DNA from: Chrysopilus asiliformis
Taxonomy: Eukaryota > Arthropoda > Insecta > Diptera > Rhagionidae
NCBI GenBank assembly: GCA_964034945.1
Contig: OZ035962.1
Coordinates: 65,250,274-65,314,273 of the forward strand
Reading direction: 5' to 3'
Length of the DNA: 64,000 bases
Part shown: positions 12,213 to 24,976 of the stretch, piece by piece
How positions within the stretch are numbered: position 1 is the first letter of the stretch
How the letters are laid out: each line of letters opens with the position of its first letter
The notes under the pieces: generated by a model
What the model saw: only the letters and a program-made list of their open reading frames with translations
Database searches by the model: none
Told to the model about the DNA's origin: nothing
Program-made: the position numbers and the translations under genes

Positions 12213-12792
12213 ATTTTTATACCCATATGGTGAAACCAAAGGGTATATTAACTTTGCCTTACCGTTTGTAACGCCAAGATCCCGTCATCGCACAAAAAAA
12301 TGAATTACACCAGTGTGTTTAGAATGATAAAAATATTTAATTTCTGCATGTCCGTCCGTCTGTCTGTCTGTCCGTCTGTCTGTCCGTCTGTCCGTCTGTC
12401 TGTGGCGCGGATTGCGGGCGCATGGATTGAGCTAGAGACTTGAAATTTTGCGCAGATCTGTTTTTCGTAAAATGCGAGGCTAAGTTCGTTAATGGGCAAA
12501 AATGGACCATTAGGGGGGGTACCCCCCATGGGAACGAAAATGTTTTTTGTGAATATCTCGGAAAGGGTGCATCTTATCAAAAAAGTCTAAGAACAAAAGT
12601 TATTTAGGATATGATTCTACATAAAACTCCCATACATCAAAATCCGATTGGAATAAATTTTAAAAAATCTTATTGGAAAGTTTGACTTCAAACTGGAATT
12701 TTGGTATAACTGTTCGAATTTTGATACGAATATCACCATACGGGTCTCCAATGATTGCCAGATTGGCAATTATAGCTTTTGTTATGTTTTTC
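12213..12792 (-). repeat. Family A dispersed repeat, full copy
   Basis: This is a reverse-orientation copy from the 'tatacccatatggtgaaacc' terminus to 'aaaagctataattgcc' and 'gttatgtttt'. The microsatellite is at about 12345-12400 as gtctgtccg on the plus strand. The terminal 'tatacccatatgg' differs by one base from other copies. Confidence 0.9.
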
Positions 12793-12900
12793 TTTATAGA
12801 AAAAACTTACGTTTAGGGGCCAAACTATCAGTTTGTTTTAGAAGGGTAAATACATAGTTAGTTGTCAAAAAATCGAAAGTTTATTTTTTTTTACAAAATT

Positions 12901-12958
12901 CCAGCCAGAGCTTAGAGGAAGACCCTTTAATGCCAAAACACAGCTCAGGATAGTGACT
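12901..12958 (-). repeat. SINE 3' tail fragment
   Basis: 'ccagagcttagaggaagacc' and 'aatgccaaaacacagctcag' match, with changes, the distal end of the SINE at 38163-38210. A truncated copy is inferred. Confidence 0.45.
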
Positions 12959-13263
12959 TGATTCTTTTTTCTCAGTGCAAGCTTTACGAAACTTTTAATG
13001 GTCACTTAATAAAGTTAGCAGACTGTTTCTGCTTGAAATTCGTTCGCTAATTCGATTTAGCGGTCGCCAAAAATTTCATGAATCCCACCACAAGGATTTT
13101 AGTTTAAATTGAACAACAATAAATAAAAAAAACTCACAAACAAACAAAAATTATGTATTTTATTCAATGTAGTATCCTCAAATTTTATGAATTCTTTATG
13201 GTACTAAAATTAGTAAACAAATTAATTTCTATCATTTTTGTATCAGGAAGGCAAACTTTGAAC

Positions 13264-13867
13264 AAAAACATAACGAAAGCTATAATTGCCAATCTGGCAA
13301 TCATTGGAGACCCGTATGGTGATATTCGTATCAAAATTCGAACAGTTGTACCAAAATTCCACTTTGAAGTCAAACTTGCCAATAACAATTTTTAAAATTT
13401 ATTCCAATCGGATTTTGATGTATGGGAGTTTTATGTAGCATAATATCCTGAATAACTTTTATTCTTGGACTTTTTTGATAAGATGCACCGTTTTTGAGAT
13501 ATTCACAAAAACCGTTTTCGTTCGTATGGGGGGTACCCCCCCTAATGTTCCATTTTTGCCAATTAACGAACTTAGCCTCGCATTTTACGAAAAACGGATC
13601 TGCGCAAAATTTCAAGTCTCTAGCTCAATCCGTGCGCCCGCAATCCGCGCCACAGACAGACAGACAGACAGACGGACAGACGGACAGACGGACGGACGGA
13701 CAGACGGACGGACGGACGGACAGACGGACGGACATGGAAAATTCAATTTTTTTTATCATTCTAAACACACTGGTGTAATTCATTTTTGTGTGTGATGACG
13801 GGATCTTGGCGTTACAAACGGTAAGGCAAAGTTAATATACCCTTTGGTTTCACCATACGGGTATAAA
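13264..13867 (+). repeat. Family A dispersed repeat, full copy
   Basis: The copy runs from 'aaaaacataacgaaagct' to 'accatacgggtata', with the GACA/GACG array at about 13650-13735. It lies only about 470 bp from the oppositely oriented copy at 12213-12792, so the pair could form a large inverted repeat. Confidence 0.9.
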
Positions 13868-15867
13868 AAAGATATTCGATCAGTTGATGTTATTTACTAG
13901 ACCTTATAAAGCTAATACCTTTACATAAATAAGAACACAACAAATCCATTACGAAAGGATAACCCATAAAACCCAAACAAGTCACACCGGAATCTTTATT
14001 CCGATGAATGTGTTTTGTTGCAGTGTGGGTCTTCACCTTGTGCAATTTCAGGTTCACCCGCTAACTTCTGCCATCAAGACAAAAAAAATCTTTTGCAGTA
14101 TAAGTGAACCGACCGCAGGATGACAAACGGAATCATCTTAATCCAAACATTAGCTCCTAAAATCCAAGCATAAATATGAAAAGAATAAAGATTTGAACAT
14201 AAAGGGACTGAACCGATGCTGTAACCCCTCAGAAGAATGCAATCGGTTAGTGTTGTTTTTTCTATACTATACGAAATTGGTTGGTATACTCGCATCCCTC
14301 TGAATATTTCTTTCAATAACATATACTGGTAGATAGACTTCTAAACCCTTAGTCGAAAATTAATTTGCGATTATCTGTTTGAACAAGTATTTCACATATG
14401 TGCTCATACCCTGGTTACTAAGTGAACCAATGTACAAACTACGCTTAGATCTACTTTTTACATACTCATGTATACTCGTTGCACAGCAAAATTTTGAAAT
14501 TATTATCCGGATTTGTTTAAGATCCACGTCGTCAAACAGAACATATGACCTAAAAGAATAGTGTACTAATATAACATCTGGGGCAGTTTCTGTTGGTTAA
14601 ATTGTATAATATAGAATTACAATGATTTTGAACTGACTACGAGGGTGCTTGTAAATCAAACCAGATAGGTATAGAATATCGAGGGGTATACGCTACTCAG
14701 GGATGAAAATGTTGTTATAAATAATATAGAATACATATTATACAACCTTTTATTCATTTATATATTTATGTTTCATTCAAATCAGACGGTTAGTTTTCGA
14801 GTAATTGCCGAAAAACGCTTTTTTGCATAAAGCTCTCTTAAGGGGCAAACTCCTTAAAACCCTTAAAACTAAATTACTGTCCAAATCAGAAAATACGTGT
14901 CGAATACTTTTCATAGTTCTAATCAATAAAATCGGAGATAGACTCTTTCGTAAATTTGTTTATGAGTGACATACACTATCTAGGGGTATACCCTACTGAA
15001 GGTATACAGTATCGAGGTTTCAATATATTATAGAATAGGCTTATGTGTATGTCTGTCTGTCTATCTGTCAGCTCGCTTAAGAGTCGAAAACCGCTAAATC
15101 TATTTGGATGAAACTTTCAGAGGACCTTACTGGCGTTTTAGACCATGGGTCAACCCAAGGTTCCTCTTCTGTCCTACCAGTTTCCTCGATTTATTGCTTT
15201 CTGTTTTCTATCTGTACGCCTATGCCTAGACAATCAAGTAGTATGAAACTTTCAGGGGAGCTTCGCCTATTACAGGTAGAAATATAGATCGAATGGCCAA
15301 TTATCAATTGGTTGTAATAAATTGGTATTTTTTGGCTTTATTCACTTATCCTTCAACCTTTAACGGATATTATTTATGTTTTGAAATTTTAAAGTAATTT
15401 TGACGTAGTTTAGCGCGCGGCTGGAGGCCGAGTAGTGACCGGAATCGAAGGCAGAAGACCTATACGTGGGAAGGGATTGGACCGCAAAGCAGTCAAGTAC
15501 AAAACCCCTAGTGTAGTTATAAAATCTTAATAGGTATGAAAATATGTGAACTGAACACTAAAATACTTTCTTATCCTGAAGATGTATTTTTTGGTCGTTT
15601 CGTTGATTTACTACAGCTTCAGTTTTAAAATCGCCGAAAATTCTAAAAATCGAATAATATCTTGGAAACTGTCGGGGGCTGTCCATCAAATGCGTCACGC
15701 GGGGGAGGAGAGAGGAGAAGTATTCGATAGTGCGGCGATGTTGTAAAAACCTACACAAAAATGCGCACTATAAAACGTATCGGGGAGAGGCTTCGAAAAT
15801 GAGAAAATAAACATGAAGTATTTTGTGAGCATATAGATATACAAGTATAACAACTAGCTTTATATAC
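13868..15867. other. Intronic DNA with a weak GTCT-containing repeat
   Basis: A possible dispersed repeat lies at about 14690-15300 ('gaaactttcagaggacctta' and 'gaaactttcaggggagcttc' occur about 130 bp apart) with a GTCT run at 15051-15070. The rest shows nothing identifiable. Confidence 0.4.
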
Positions 15868-16115
15868 CCGGCGTGATCGGGTTAAAGTTTTTTAGATTAA
15901 ATCTTTGCACCAGAAAACTCAGAAATAACTTGAAAACTTTTGAAAAAAAATCATTATGCTGTCAGAAATTCCACTTCGAATATTGAAATTCTAACACCAA
16001 ATTCGAGATCAACGGCCCCGCTAATGCCAGTTTATCCGAGGAAAATGGGAAAAAGGATATTTGCGTTATCCATACAGGACCTTTCATTTCGAATTTTGAC
16101 ATTCTAACACAAGCA
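15868..16115 (+). repeat. Family E fragment
   Basis: The fragment contains 'cgtgatcgggttaaagtttt', 'attgaaattctaacaccaaa' and 'ttatccatacaggacctttc', matching the copy at 62-525. Confidence 0.55.
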
Positions 16116-16434
16116 CCCGCATTATGATTGCCAAGTGAGAAACAGGTGGAAAAATCAACACATGAAATTTCTCGCATCACTTCACATTTGTTATTGTGAT
16201 TTATTAATTGAAAATTAAGCAAAATCAAGAAAACTTAAGCTAATAGAAATCTATTACGGGACACAAAGAATCCTTTCGATATATCGGAGAATCAATCCAT
16301 CACACTATATCGCTGTCGCAAAATATACACCCCGATTCTGATAGTCGTGTCGTTTTCGGCAAGAGTCGTTTCACGTTTTGTTGTTGGTAGAAAAGCATTA
16401 ACAACAACATGTAAAACGACTCGCTTTTATTTAG

Positions 16435-16865
16435 CTTGCCTTCGTATCTGTTTGACTGTATATATGCTTGTCTGTCTGACAGGGTCAAATTTTTAAATCC
16501 AATTTTGACCCACTTCTACTCATCCGATTGATTTGAAATTTTACACACATACGTAAGTCCGATGACAATACAGCAATAATATTATATTCACTACCTCACT
16601 CTTGTAAGTACTTGTATATGGGAAGGTCTTGTAAGGTTAGCATGATTATCCTTTTCCTCAAATTTTCCGGAAAAAAATCTCATCTGAGGGTTTTTGTGAT
16701 CGCTGAATCCGATTCTAGCATTAAGATATCTGTAAGGTAAACGCAAGATCCTGAGAGGATAACATAATTATCCTTCTTCTCAAATCTCTTCTGACAATTT
16801 TTGGGGTCACTGAATCTGATTCCGGAGTTAAAAAGGCCGTAAAAATATCTCAAAGGTATCAAGGA
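16435..16865 (-). repeat. Family E copy, reverse
   Basis: The reverse of the 5836-6030 tail ('gcttgccttcgtatctgttt', 'catccgattgatttgaaatt') is followed by 'gtcttgtaaggttagcatga' and 'cattaagatatctgtaagg' modules. Confidence 0.55.
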
Positions 16866-17434
16866 TGAATAAAAAGTATAAACAACCGTGGCAAAAAATA
16901 GACTAAAAAGGATAAAATTTAAAATAAATTAGAAAAAGTTTTTTTTAAATGCACTAAAAAGGGAAAAATAATATGTGTATCAGAAATAAAAGTGAAATAA
17001 GAACATAAAAAATAAAATAAAATAATTATTTATTTAGCTTTTGTTTCCGTTACACAGTGCCAAAAAATTATTTTTTCCTTTTTATTGCATTTTGTACGAA
17101 GGTCAAGTACATTTTTTTTCATCAAAACCCACGGTTTTTGATTGACCTGCAAGTAGCATAGGAAAACTTGCTCTGCGTATGAAATAGACGTAATTTTGCG
17201 AATTTTCTACGATCAGTATGTGGTCATAGGCATATTCTTTTCGCTTTCAGCTAGATAATTTAACCAAAAAAAATTTATTGTCTAGGAAAATATTGGTTTC
17301 ACCCATTAAAATTACCGGAGGCCGACAAGATCTGCAAATATCAGCACGAAACAACTCAATGGCTTCATAAAATTAAATTCATAAATAAATAAATAGCGTT
17401 CAAGCGAATTGGTAACTGGAAAATAAAATATTTT

Positions 17435-17495
17435 TAAACATAACAAAAGCTATAATTGCCAATCTGGCAATTATTGAAAACCCGTATGGTGAATT
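17435..17495 (+). repeat. Family A 5' fragment
   Basis: The fragment has the first 60 bp of family A: 'aacataacaaaagctata', the attgcca/tggcaat hairpin and 'cccgtatggtga'. The rest is missing, and a TTAA-flanked MITE begins about 30 bp downstream. Confidence 0.8.
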
Positions 17496-17526
17496 TGTAG
17501 AGAATTTTTTATGAACCACGATTTAA

Positions 17527-17700
17527 CCCTCTAGCCGGAATGCCCGCCTAAAGGGAATTCGCTTGTTTATAACGGGTAACAATTTTAATCGCCGGAACGT
17601 GTTACACTGACGTTTGTAAGTTATCGTCTTGGTTACGGTTTGTCGCAAGTTGAAAGTCATATTTTAGTGAATTTTTTTCGGAAATGTTCCGGTTAGAGAG
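17527..17700. mobile_element. piggyBac-like MITE, 174 bp
   Basis: The element is flanked by TTAA on both sides (17523-17526, 17701-17704). Its ends are ccctctagccggaat and the inverse ctctctaaccggaac. TTAA duplication with C(C)CT-starting ends is the piggyBac pattern. No coding capacity. Confidence 0.8.
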
Positions 17701-17704
17701 TTAA

Positions 17705-19480
17705 GTGAATGGCGAACAGTTTGTTGGGAGTTTAGTATGACAATAAAAAAAATTGTCTTCTTGTGAGGGTTGAAACTTTATAAAAAGATCTCTCGAAGTT
17801 GGTTCCTTCAACCCGAATTTCTGATGCCTTTCCTTTCTTGCTAGGCACGTAGATAGGTTTTTGCCGGCTAAGGCTCGTCGGACCGGGGGGGGATCTTGCA
17901 AGTAGGAGAAGCATTAGCAACAGATAAAAAAAAAAATTTCGTGCCTTCTAAATTCAAGTGCGAAACTTCCTTCAAGCGATCCAAATAAACTAGTGAAAAG
18001 TATGCAAAATAAAAAAAAAAATAAAGAAAAAAAAAGGAACCGAAACTAAAAAAAAAAAACAACGAAGATGGGACTAAACGCGCATAAAGAAGTCGCTTGA
18101 AGGACTCGACTCCGGAAGCCGACCCGATCGCTCCTCACTGCCCCTTTTACGCGCTAATTAGTTTCCCCTACATCACCCCTTACTCACACTATTTACGAAT
18201 TCATTACGTCTTTCCCACGCATTAAAGTTTTTTCACTTTTACGTGGCAAATGACTGATTTCTCTACTCATTAAAACGTCAAAGGTTATTGCGACTATACC
18301 ATGTGACACTAACAAAAATTAAAACCGGTAACTAACAAAAATCATTTATTTACGTTAGCCTGAGATCTCACAGATCATCTAAAATTAATTCAATTTAAAA
18401 TTTACTTTAACTCAAACAATCAAAAAGAAAAATATATAATAATCATGATATACTCTGAATTCTTAATTCTTAGCAAAAAAAAAAAAGGAAAACGAACGAA
18501 ATCCATGGACACTTATAATAATTACCAGAATGGTTTAACTTCAGGGCAGAAGATTGAAATGTTGTAAACAAAAAAATTATTATTTTCTTTTTTTTTTGTC
18601 AAGGCACTTACTGCCAATCCTAGATGTCCGCTTCTGGAGTTGTGCACAACTGCAGGCGCTGGCTAAAAGAAGATATAAAATCACGGTGATTATCATTCGA
18701 TTTTCTGCCAAGATCGAAACCAAAAATTGCAAGAAATCAGGATCTATTGTCTCCCTTTTCTTTTTTTTTTCTTTTGACTACGAATTGACCGCTAGAATCT
18801 ATTGAATTATGCGCTCGCTTTGGTGGGTGAACACGCTGCTGAGCCTTTGGCTCGTCGAAAAGTGGCTGCTGCTACGAATGATGATTGTGCGTCGTTGGTT
18901 ACGCCGGGGGCTCCGTAAACACTGTTCCTTCAGAAACGATGAGAATCGCGTCACTTCGCTTGGAGAGGCTTCGGCTCTTATCACTGTTTCTTTACTGCCT
19001 GACGTCTGGATGCCAAAACAAAAAAAAAATGCTTGCCTTCTCGGGGATGGGAGATTTTTTTAATCCGAGCAGCCCGGATCTTTGCGCTAAGATGATCGAT
19101 GGTCAAGATATGTGGCGATTTAAAACAAATCGAAATGTGTCGTCTAGATTCCCTATAGGCTGCTTATCCAGATTGTCCAGGTGGATGATGCAATTCTGAA
19201 TAATGCTCCAACAAAATAACGTGGTCGGTGTTCGGATTGCTTGGCAGGGGAGTGTGGAGCTTTTGCCGCTAATTCGTGGAGCAACCGAACCCTCGACCAA
19301 TAAAAGAAAAAGTTTTCCCCTTTTCTATGGAGTGCTGCGAAAAAGAACGGAACGCATGTGTTACTTTATGCGGGAGGCGCTCAACAAAAGAAGATAACAA
19401 GAAAATCTCACCTTCCTAACACAACTGGACACCTTTTCTCATAAGTTACATCCAGTGCACTCCCGTTTAACACTTTAAAC
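17705..19480. other. GC-richer block without identified function, left of mariner
   Basis: This stretch has more GC than its surroundings, especially 18780-19400, and several poly-A runs. Two opposed sets of short frames cross it. On the minus strand there are plausible splice signals: a donor at about 19411 (ggaag|gtgaga) and an acceptor at about 19343 (ttctttttcgcag). Frames such as QNCIIHLDNLDKQPIGNL (minus, about 19230-19170) are not recognised. It could be a decayed retroelement, a nested gene or noncoding exons. I cannot assign it. Confidence 0.35.
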
Positions 19481-19482
19481 TA

Positions 19483-20387
19483 ACACATGGATCAATAAGT
19501 CCCGAGACTAACAATGAAAACAACATTTTTTTTGCAAAATTTTTTTTTATTCATCAATATAATCACCTTTTAGGGTGATACAATCGTCACGCCATGCGTA
19601 TCCCAAAAAACTGACGCCATGACTTTGCCAGCTGACTGCTGCGTTTTCGGACGCTTCGGACGGCTTTCGCCAGCTGTGCGCCACTCAGATGACTGCCGCT
19701 TCGACTCTGGAGTGTAGTGATGTATCCATGTTTCGTCCATGGTCACGTAACGACGCAAGAAATCTTTTTTATTGCGAGTAAATAGCGATAAACAGCTTTC
19801 TGAATCATCGACTCGTTGCTGTTTTTGTTTCATCGAAAGCAATCGCGGCACCCACTTGGAAAAAACCTTTTTCATGCTCAATTTTTCATGAAGGATAGTA
19901 AATGCACTTCCATATGATATCTGTGTTATCTCAGCAATCTCACGGAGCTTCACTTTACGATCTTTCATTATAATTTTTGTCACTTCACTCACATTTTCCG
20001 GTGTAACGGCTTCCACAGGTCTACCCGAGCGTTCCGCGTCATTTGTGTCGGTACGACCACGTTTAAACTCGGCAAACCACCGACAAATCGTTGCTTTTGA
20101 TGGACAAGAGTCCGGGTAACATTTTTCAATCCATTGTTTCGCTTGCACGGTGTTTTTATCCATTAAAAAACAATGTTTTATCAGAACACGAAACTCGGTT
20201 TTTTCCATTTTTTAAACAAACTACAAAACGACTTTACTCCAACCTCGATAACTCAGCTGTTTCTGGTCCGATCGACTTAAAATTTTGACACGTTTCAAGC
20301 AAAGGTTAGTACTCTAGAAAGACGTGGTTACTGGTTTACTACGAGCGTCATCTCTGGGTTAGTCTCGGGACTTATTGATCCATGTGT
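19483..20387 (-). mobile_element. mariner element (irritans-like), internally deleted, 905 bp
   Basis: Perfect 30-bp terminal inverted repeats start 'acacatggatcaataagtcc' and continue with cgagactaac. They are flanked by the TA duplication at 19481-19482 and 20388-20389. The complete element would be about 1.3 kb. The transposase is truncated as described for 19570-20208. The intact ends mean it could still be mobilised by a transposase from elsewhere. Confidence 0.95.
19570..20208 (-). pseudogene. mariner transposase, C-terminal catalytic half deleted
   Basis: The 212-residue frame starts MEKTEFRVLIKHCFL and closely resembles irritans-subfamily (Himar1-type) mariner transposases of about 345 residues. 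It includes the N-terminal helix-turn-helix DNA-binding region (residues about 1-110), the WVPRLLS linker motif (119-125) and the first catalytic Asp in TMDETW (Asp158). It stops after FWDTHG plus six foreign residues. The second and third catalytic Asp segments (HQDN and SPDLAP in the family) are missing. Immediately beyond, in another frame, the sequence reads CITLKGDYIDE and a stop at 19547-19549, which looks like the original C-terminus. An internal deletion of roughly 0.4 kb has joined residue about 206 to the tail out of frame. The protein cannot catalyse transposition but may still bind the ends. Confidence 0.93.
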
Positions 20388-20389
20388 TA

Positions 20390-20805
20390 TGAAGAATAAC
20401 AGAATAAAACTATAAAAACTATCATTGCTGACACCAAAAAAAAAAAGGAATATAATTAAGTCTTACCGACGTGTGGTTGGGCGAACTTGACTTGAAAAAA
20501 TGGTGGCCGGAATTGGTCCAGTGTGCCATGGAGGCAAAAGAACCGATCCTCGAAATCAATTACCCAAAAAAAAAAACGTCAAAAATTACCTCGAATACTT
20601 AGTCAATAACCCAGTTTTTTTTTCTATGATTTTCTCGCCATAATTTTGGCCGGACTGTATCGATGTTGGTGGGTTTAATTAATGGCTAGATCGAACCGAT
20701 TTGACGCGATGAACCTGATTTGGTTCGAAACTCATGTGGCACAATACGTATTCGGATCGTAATTTTATTTATTTATTTATATTTAAATCAACCCCATAAC
20801 AAGTT
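20390..20805. other. Continuation of the GC-richer block, right of mariner
   Basis: The stretch contains a minus-strand frame MAHWTNSGHHFFKSSSPNHT ending at a donor-like cg|gtaaga at about 20465. It joins conceptually with 17705-19480 once mariner is removed. No homology recognised. Confidence 0.3.
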
Positions 20806-20807
20806 TT

Positions 20808-21307
20808 ATCAAAATTCCACTATGAAGTCAAACTTTCCAATAAGATTTTTTTAAAATTTGTTCCAATCGGATTTCGATGTATGGGAGTTTTATGTAGCAT
20901 AATATCCTGAATAACTTTTATTCTTGGACTTTTTTGATAAGATGCACCGTTTTTGAGATATTCACAAAAAACGTTTTCGTTCGTATGGGGGGTACCCCCC
21001 CTAAAGGTCCATTATTGCCCATTAACGAACTTAGCCTCGCATTTTCCGAAAAACGGATCTGTGCAAAATTTCAAGTCTGTAGCTCAATCCGTGCGCCCGC
21101 AATCCGCGCCACAGACAGACGGACGGACGGACAGACGGACGGACAGACGGATGGACAGACGGACGGACGGACATGCAAAATTTAATTATTTTTATCATTC
21201 TAAACACACTGGTGTAATTCATTTTTGTGTGTGATGACGGGATCTTGGCGTTACAAACGGTAAGGCAAAGTTAGTATACCCTTTGGTTTCACCATACGGG
21301 TATAAAA
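20808..21307 (+). repeat. Family A dispersed repeat, 5'-truncated copy
   Basis: The copy begins inside the family at 'atcaaaattccacta' and continues through the microsatellite (about 21113-21172) to the terminal 'accatacgggtata'. It ends about 400 bp before the first COE exon. Confidence 0.9.
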
Positions 21308-21491
21308 ATGTATTCTTAAAATTTAGAAAAATGGTATTGCTTAATTTTAAGAATTTAACTCTTGCATTTTTACAAATACAAAATAAGATATTTACGCCCG
21401 TTTGCTGATACAGTTCATAACTATTTAAGTTATGCTTAGCCTTCTTAAGCCATAGAAATTCTGGCACTTAACAAATTTAAGTTCGACATAA

Positions 21492-21782
<291 letters not shown>

Positions 21783-22424
21783 TAAGATTTTTTTTATTCA
21801 CATTAATAATATGTATACAAACAAATTATGATTATTACAAGCAAACAAATCACATTACAATCAATATCATGTTTTATCGATTACACCACGTTTGTTTACA
21901 TTGACATTATAGCACAAAAATATATTACATGTAGGGGTCATCTAGCCAAGTCAATAAAAAAATGTTTTTTCGAAGGCGGCTCGTAATTTTGTAACAGTAA
22001 AAAGCGTTATAAAATATTTTTTCCCGGAATTTACCATTTGGAACTGGAGGACACATCATTTCAAAGAAACGGGGAGATAATTCAGCAAAGCTACACTCTA
22101 AGAACTTTTTGTTGAATTTTACTTCATTGAATGAGTGTAAAAAGTGTACGTTATTAAATTAAGTAAAATTACAACCCAATGTTGCTGTAATATTCAACAA
22201 CAATGACAGTAATTTTCATCAATAAGTGAAGTTATTTTCAACAAAAAAGTTTAAAATTCAACTGACGGATGCTTTGGTTTTCAACTTTTTGAACAGGATT
22301 TAAAAAGGCGATGGAATCAAACAAACATCTAAAAAACAAATTAAGTCTTTATTCATTTATTTCTTGGCCTTAAAACTAAATATCAGTATGTTTATTTGCA
22401 CAAAATCTATATATAAATACAAAC

Positions 22425-22712
22425 ATAAGAAAAGCTACAATTGACAGGGGCCAATCGTCAAATACTCTTATGATGACAGACCAAATGTTTATTTTAAAAA
22501 AATCCATTTGTATAGGAGTGGTCCGATTGGATTTTGGTGTATGGAACGATTATGTAAAATCATTTTCTAAACAGATTTTACTTAATAAATTTTTCAATAC
22601 GACTCACCATTTTCGAGAAAATAGAAAAAACAGCATTCAATTTGTATGGGCGAGGGCGGAAGGAGTATTCCAACTGGATTTTGATGTGCAAAAAACTGAT
22701 ATTTTGTAAATG
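22425..22712 (+). repeat. Family B repeat (relative of family A), partial
   Basis: The copy begins 'acataagaaaagctacaatt', then has 'ccaatcgtcaaatactc' and a 'catttgtataggagtggtcc' block. It lacks the GACA array and the 3' end, and passes into family C sequence at about 22713. Confidence 0.65.
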
Positions 22713-23735
22713 ACGGCATATCTCGATAACTATTCGGGATATGCAGTTCTAATGAAAGACGAAAATGTAGGAAATTTTATTGTCTCCAACTTATACATAA
22801 AAATCGTCATACTTAAGACTACTGAAAAATGTGTAGTTTCGGAGTAAATAACAAAAAAAGAAATTGTGATTTTTAAAAAACTTCCGGTTAAGGGATTTCC
22901 GCCAAAAGCTGATAGGATCGCCCCATTTTTAACCAATTATGCCTTTCATGGCTCTAGCTGTATTACTTTTGCGAAATCTTGTACACAGACTGACAGACTG
23001 ACAGACTGACAGACTGACAGACTGACAGACTGACAGACTGACAGACTGACAGACTGACAGACTGACAGACTGACAGACTGACAGACTGACAGACTGACAG
23101 ACTGACAGACTGACAGACTGACAGACTGACAGACTGACAGACTGACAGACTGACAGACTGACAGACTGACAGACTGACAGACTGACAGACTGACAGACTG
23201 ACAGACTGACAGACTGACAGACTGACAGACTGACAGACTGACAGACTGACAGACTGACAGACTGACAGACTGACAGACTGACAGACTGACAGACTGACAG
23301 ACTGACAGACTGACAGACTGACAGACTGACAGACTGACAGACTGACAGACTGACAGACTGACAGACTGACAGACTGACAGACTGACAGACTGACAGACTG
23401 ACAGACTGACAGACTGACAGACTGACAGACTGACAGACTGACAGACTGACAGACTGACAGACTGACAGACTGACAGACTGACAGACTGACAGACTGACAG
23501 ACTGACAGACTGACAGACTGACAGACTGACAGACTGACAGACTGACAGACTGACAGACTGACAGACTGACAGACTGACAGACTGACAGACTGACAGACTG
23601 ACAGACTGACAGACTGACAGACTGACAGACTGACAGACTGACAGACTGACAGACTGACAGACTGACAGACTGACAGACTGACAGACTGACAGACTGACAG
23701 ACTGACAGACTGACAGACTGACAGACTGACAGACA
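22713..23735 (+). repeat. Family C copy with expanded octamer array, 3' truncated
   Basis: The modules 'catatctcgataac' and 'gatttccgccaaaagctgat' lead to 'gcgaaatcttgtacacagac', at which point the GACTGACA array begins. The usual tail after the array ('ccaatcgactcaggagt') is absent; A-rich DNA follows. Confidence 0.75.
22986..23734 (+). repeat. Octamer array (GACTGACA)n, about 93 units
   Basis: The array is 749 bp of uninterrupted cagactga/gactgaca repeats with no variant unit that I could see. Eight is not a multiple of three, so the array repeats every 24 bp in translation. It has no stop in several frames, which gives a spurious 273-residue minus-strand frame of VCQSVSLS repeats. Such uniformity points to recent expansion or an assembly artefact. 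Confidence 0.97.
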
Positions 23736-24976
23736 ATTAAAAAAAAACAATTTAAAAAAACCCGTTTTCTAGTTTATACCATTTTCGAAGCAAATATCAA
23801 CAGACGTTAAATAAAAGTGAAAAAATAGATCTTATAATTGTAATTTCTGTAACTAAAGAAACAAACAAAAACCATAACACATTTTAATATAACAAAGGTA
23901 TCGATCTTCGACCAGTTATTATCTGTCGCATAAATATAAAGGTTGTTAAGATATATATAATCAATATTCGCAATTTTTAAGAGGGTTTATTCCTGAAACT
24001 ATAGCCAGCCATTTTATAATTCATTCCCAATCAAACAAAAATATAAAAAATCGACATTGAAATAAGAAAATATTTTTGCAAGAAAACCCAGCGCTTGAAT
24101 TGAGTCACCTATAGTCGAATCACCTTCACTAAACATACATTACATGTAGAATATATATGTTTTTTTCTATATGTATAGAGCGTTCCAAGTGGATTTAGTA
24201 TTTTTACCAGATATAGCCGACATATCCTTGAGGATTGTACGACCACGCATTTAACATTGACATATCCGCTTTAAGAATTCTATCTTTCCCAATTTTGTTG
24301 CGATTATAGTATCAACATCCCTTTGCATGTGTGTTTACATTCCGCTGTGCCCATGTATACGAATGCTTTCCCTCCTATATTTTTGGGGTAGATAGTGTTG
24401 TTTTTTAACACTCCACCATACAAAATGGACACCATAAATGAGGGAAAAGGAGGATAATACAGGCACTAGTATTCTTGATACTAAATGTTAGCAGCGAAGT
24501 AACGTTAGAACCCAGTCAAATAGAGGGCTAGGGACAAAGGCTTTTTTGAACAGGATTTGTAAAGGAAACTCGTCTAATACAGAATCCGTCAAAATTTAAA
24601 CAAGAATCAAAAGTGATTAAAATTATATAGAATAGAGAGCTTGTAGTAATATTTAGGAATAATTTTGATATACGAATTTAGTCATTCTATATATAAGTTT
24701 AAAAAAAATTATTGTGCTTTAAGTAGGGGCCACACCAGTCAGTTTTCCATCAGTCACAACTCCGTCAGTTTTCCATAATTTTTATACATCTAGTTAGCGT
24801 TCAAATCTATCAGTTGCGACTGACAGTTTCTTGTGACAAAAACATGAATTTTTATTTTACAAAATCTGAAATATCTTGATAGCGGTAAAATATATTGATT
24901 TACGGAGAAAGGCAAAAATTTAGAGAATTTTAATACCTTGAATTCTGCTATTAACAATTTTTTCGAAAAACCCTTA

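Noticed and set aside
22986..23734. CRISPR-like array
   Set aside because: Units are 8 bp without spacers, in a eukaryotic intron; it is a microsatellite/minisatellite.
22929..23750. 273-residue minus-strand frame of VCQSVSLS repeats
   Set aside because: It is the translation of the GACTGACA octamer array; period 8 gives a 24-bp translation cycle without stops. It is not a protein.
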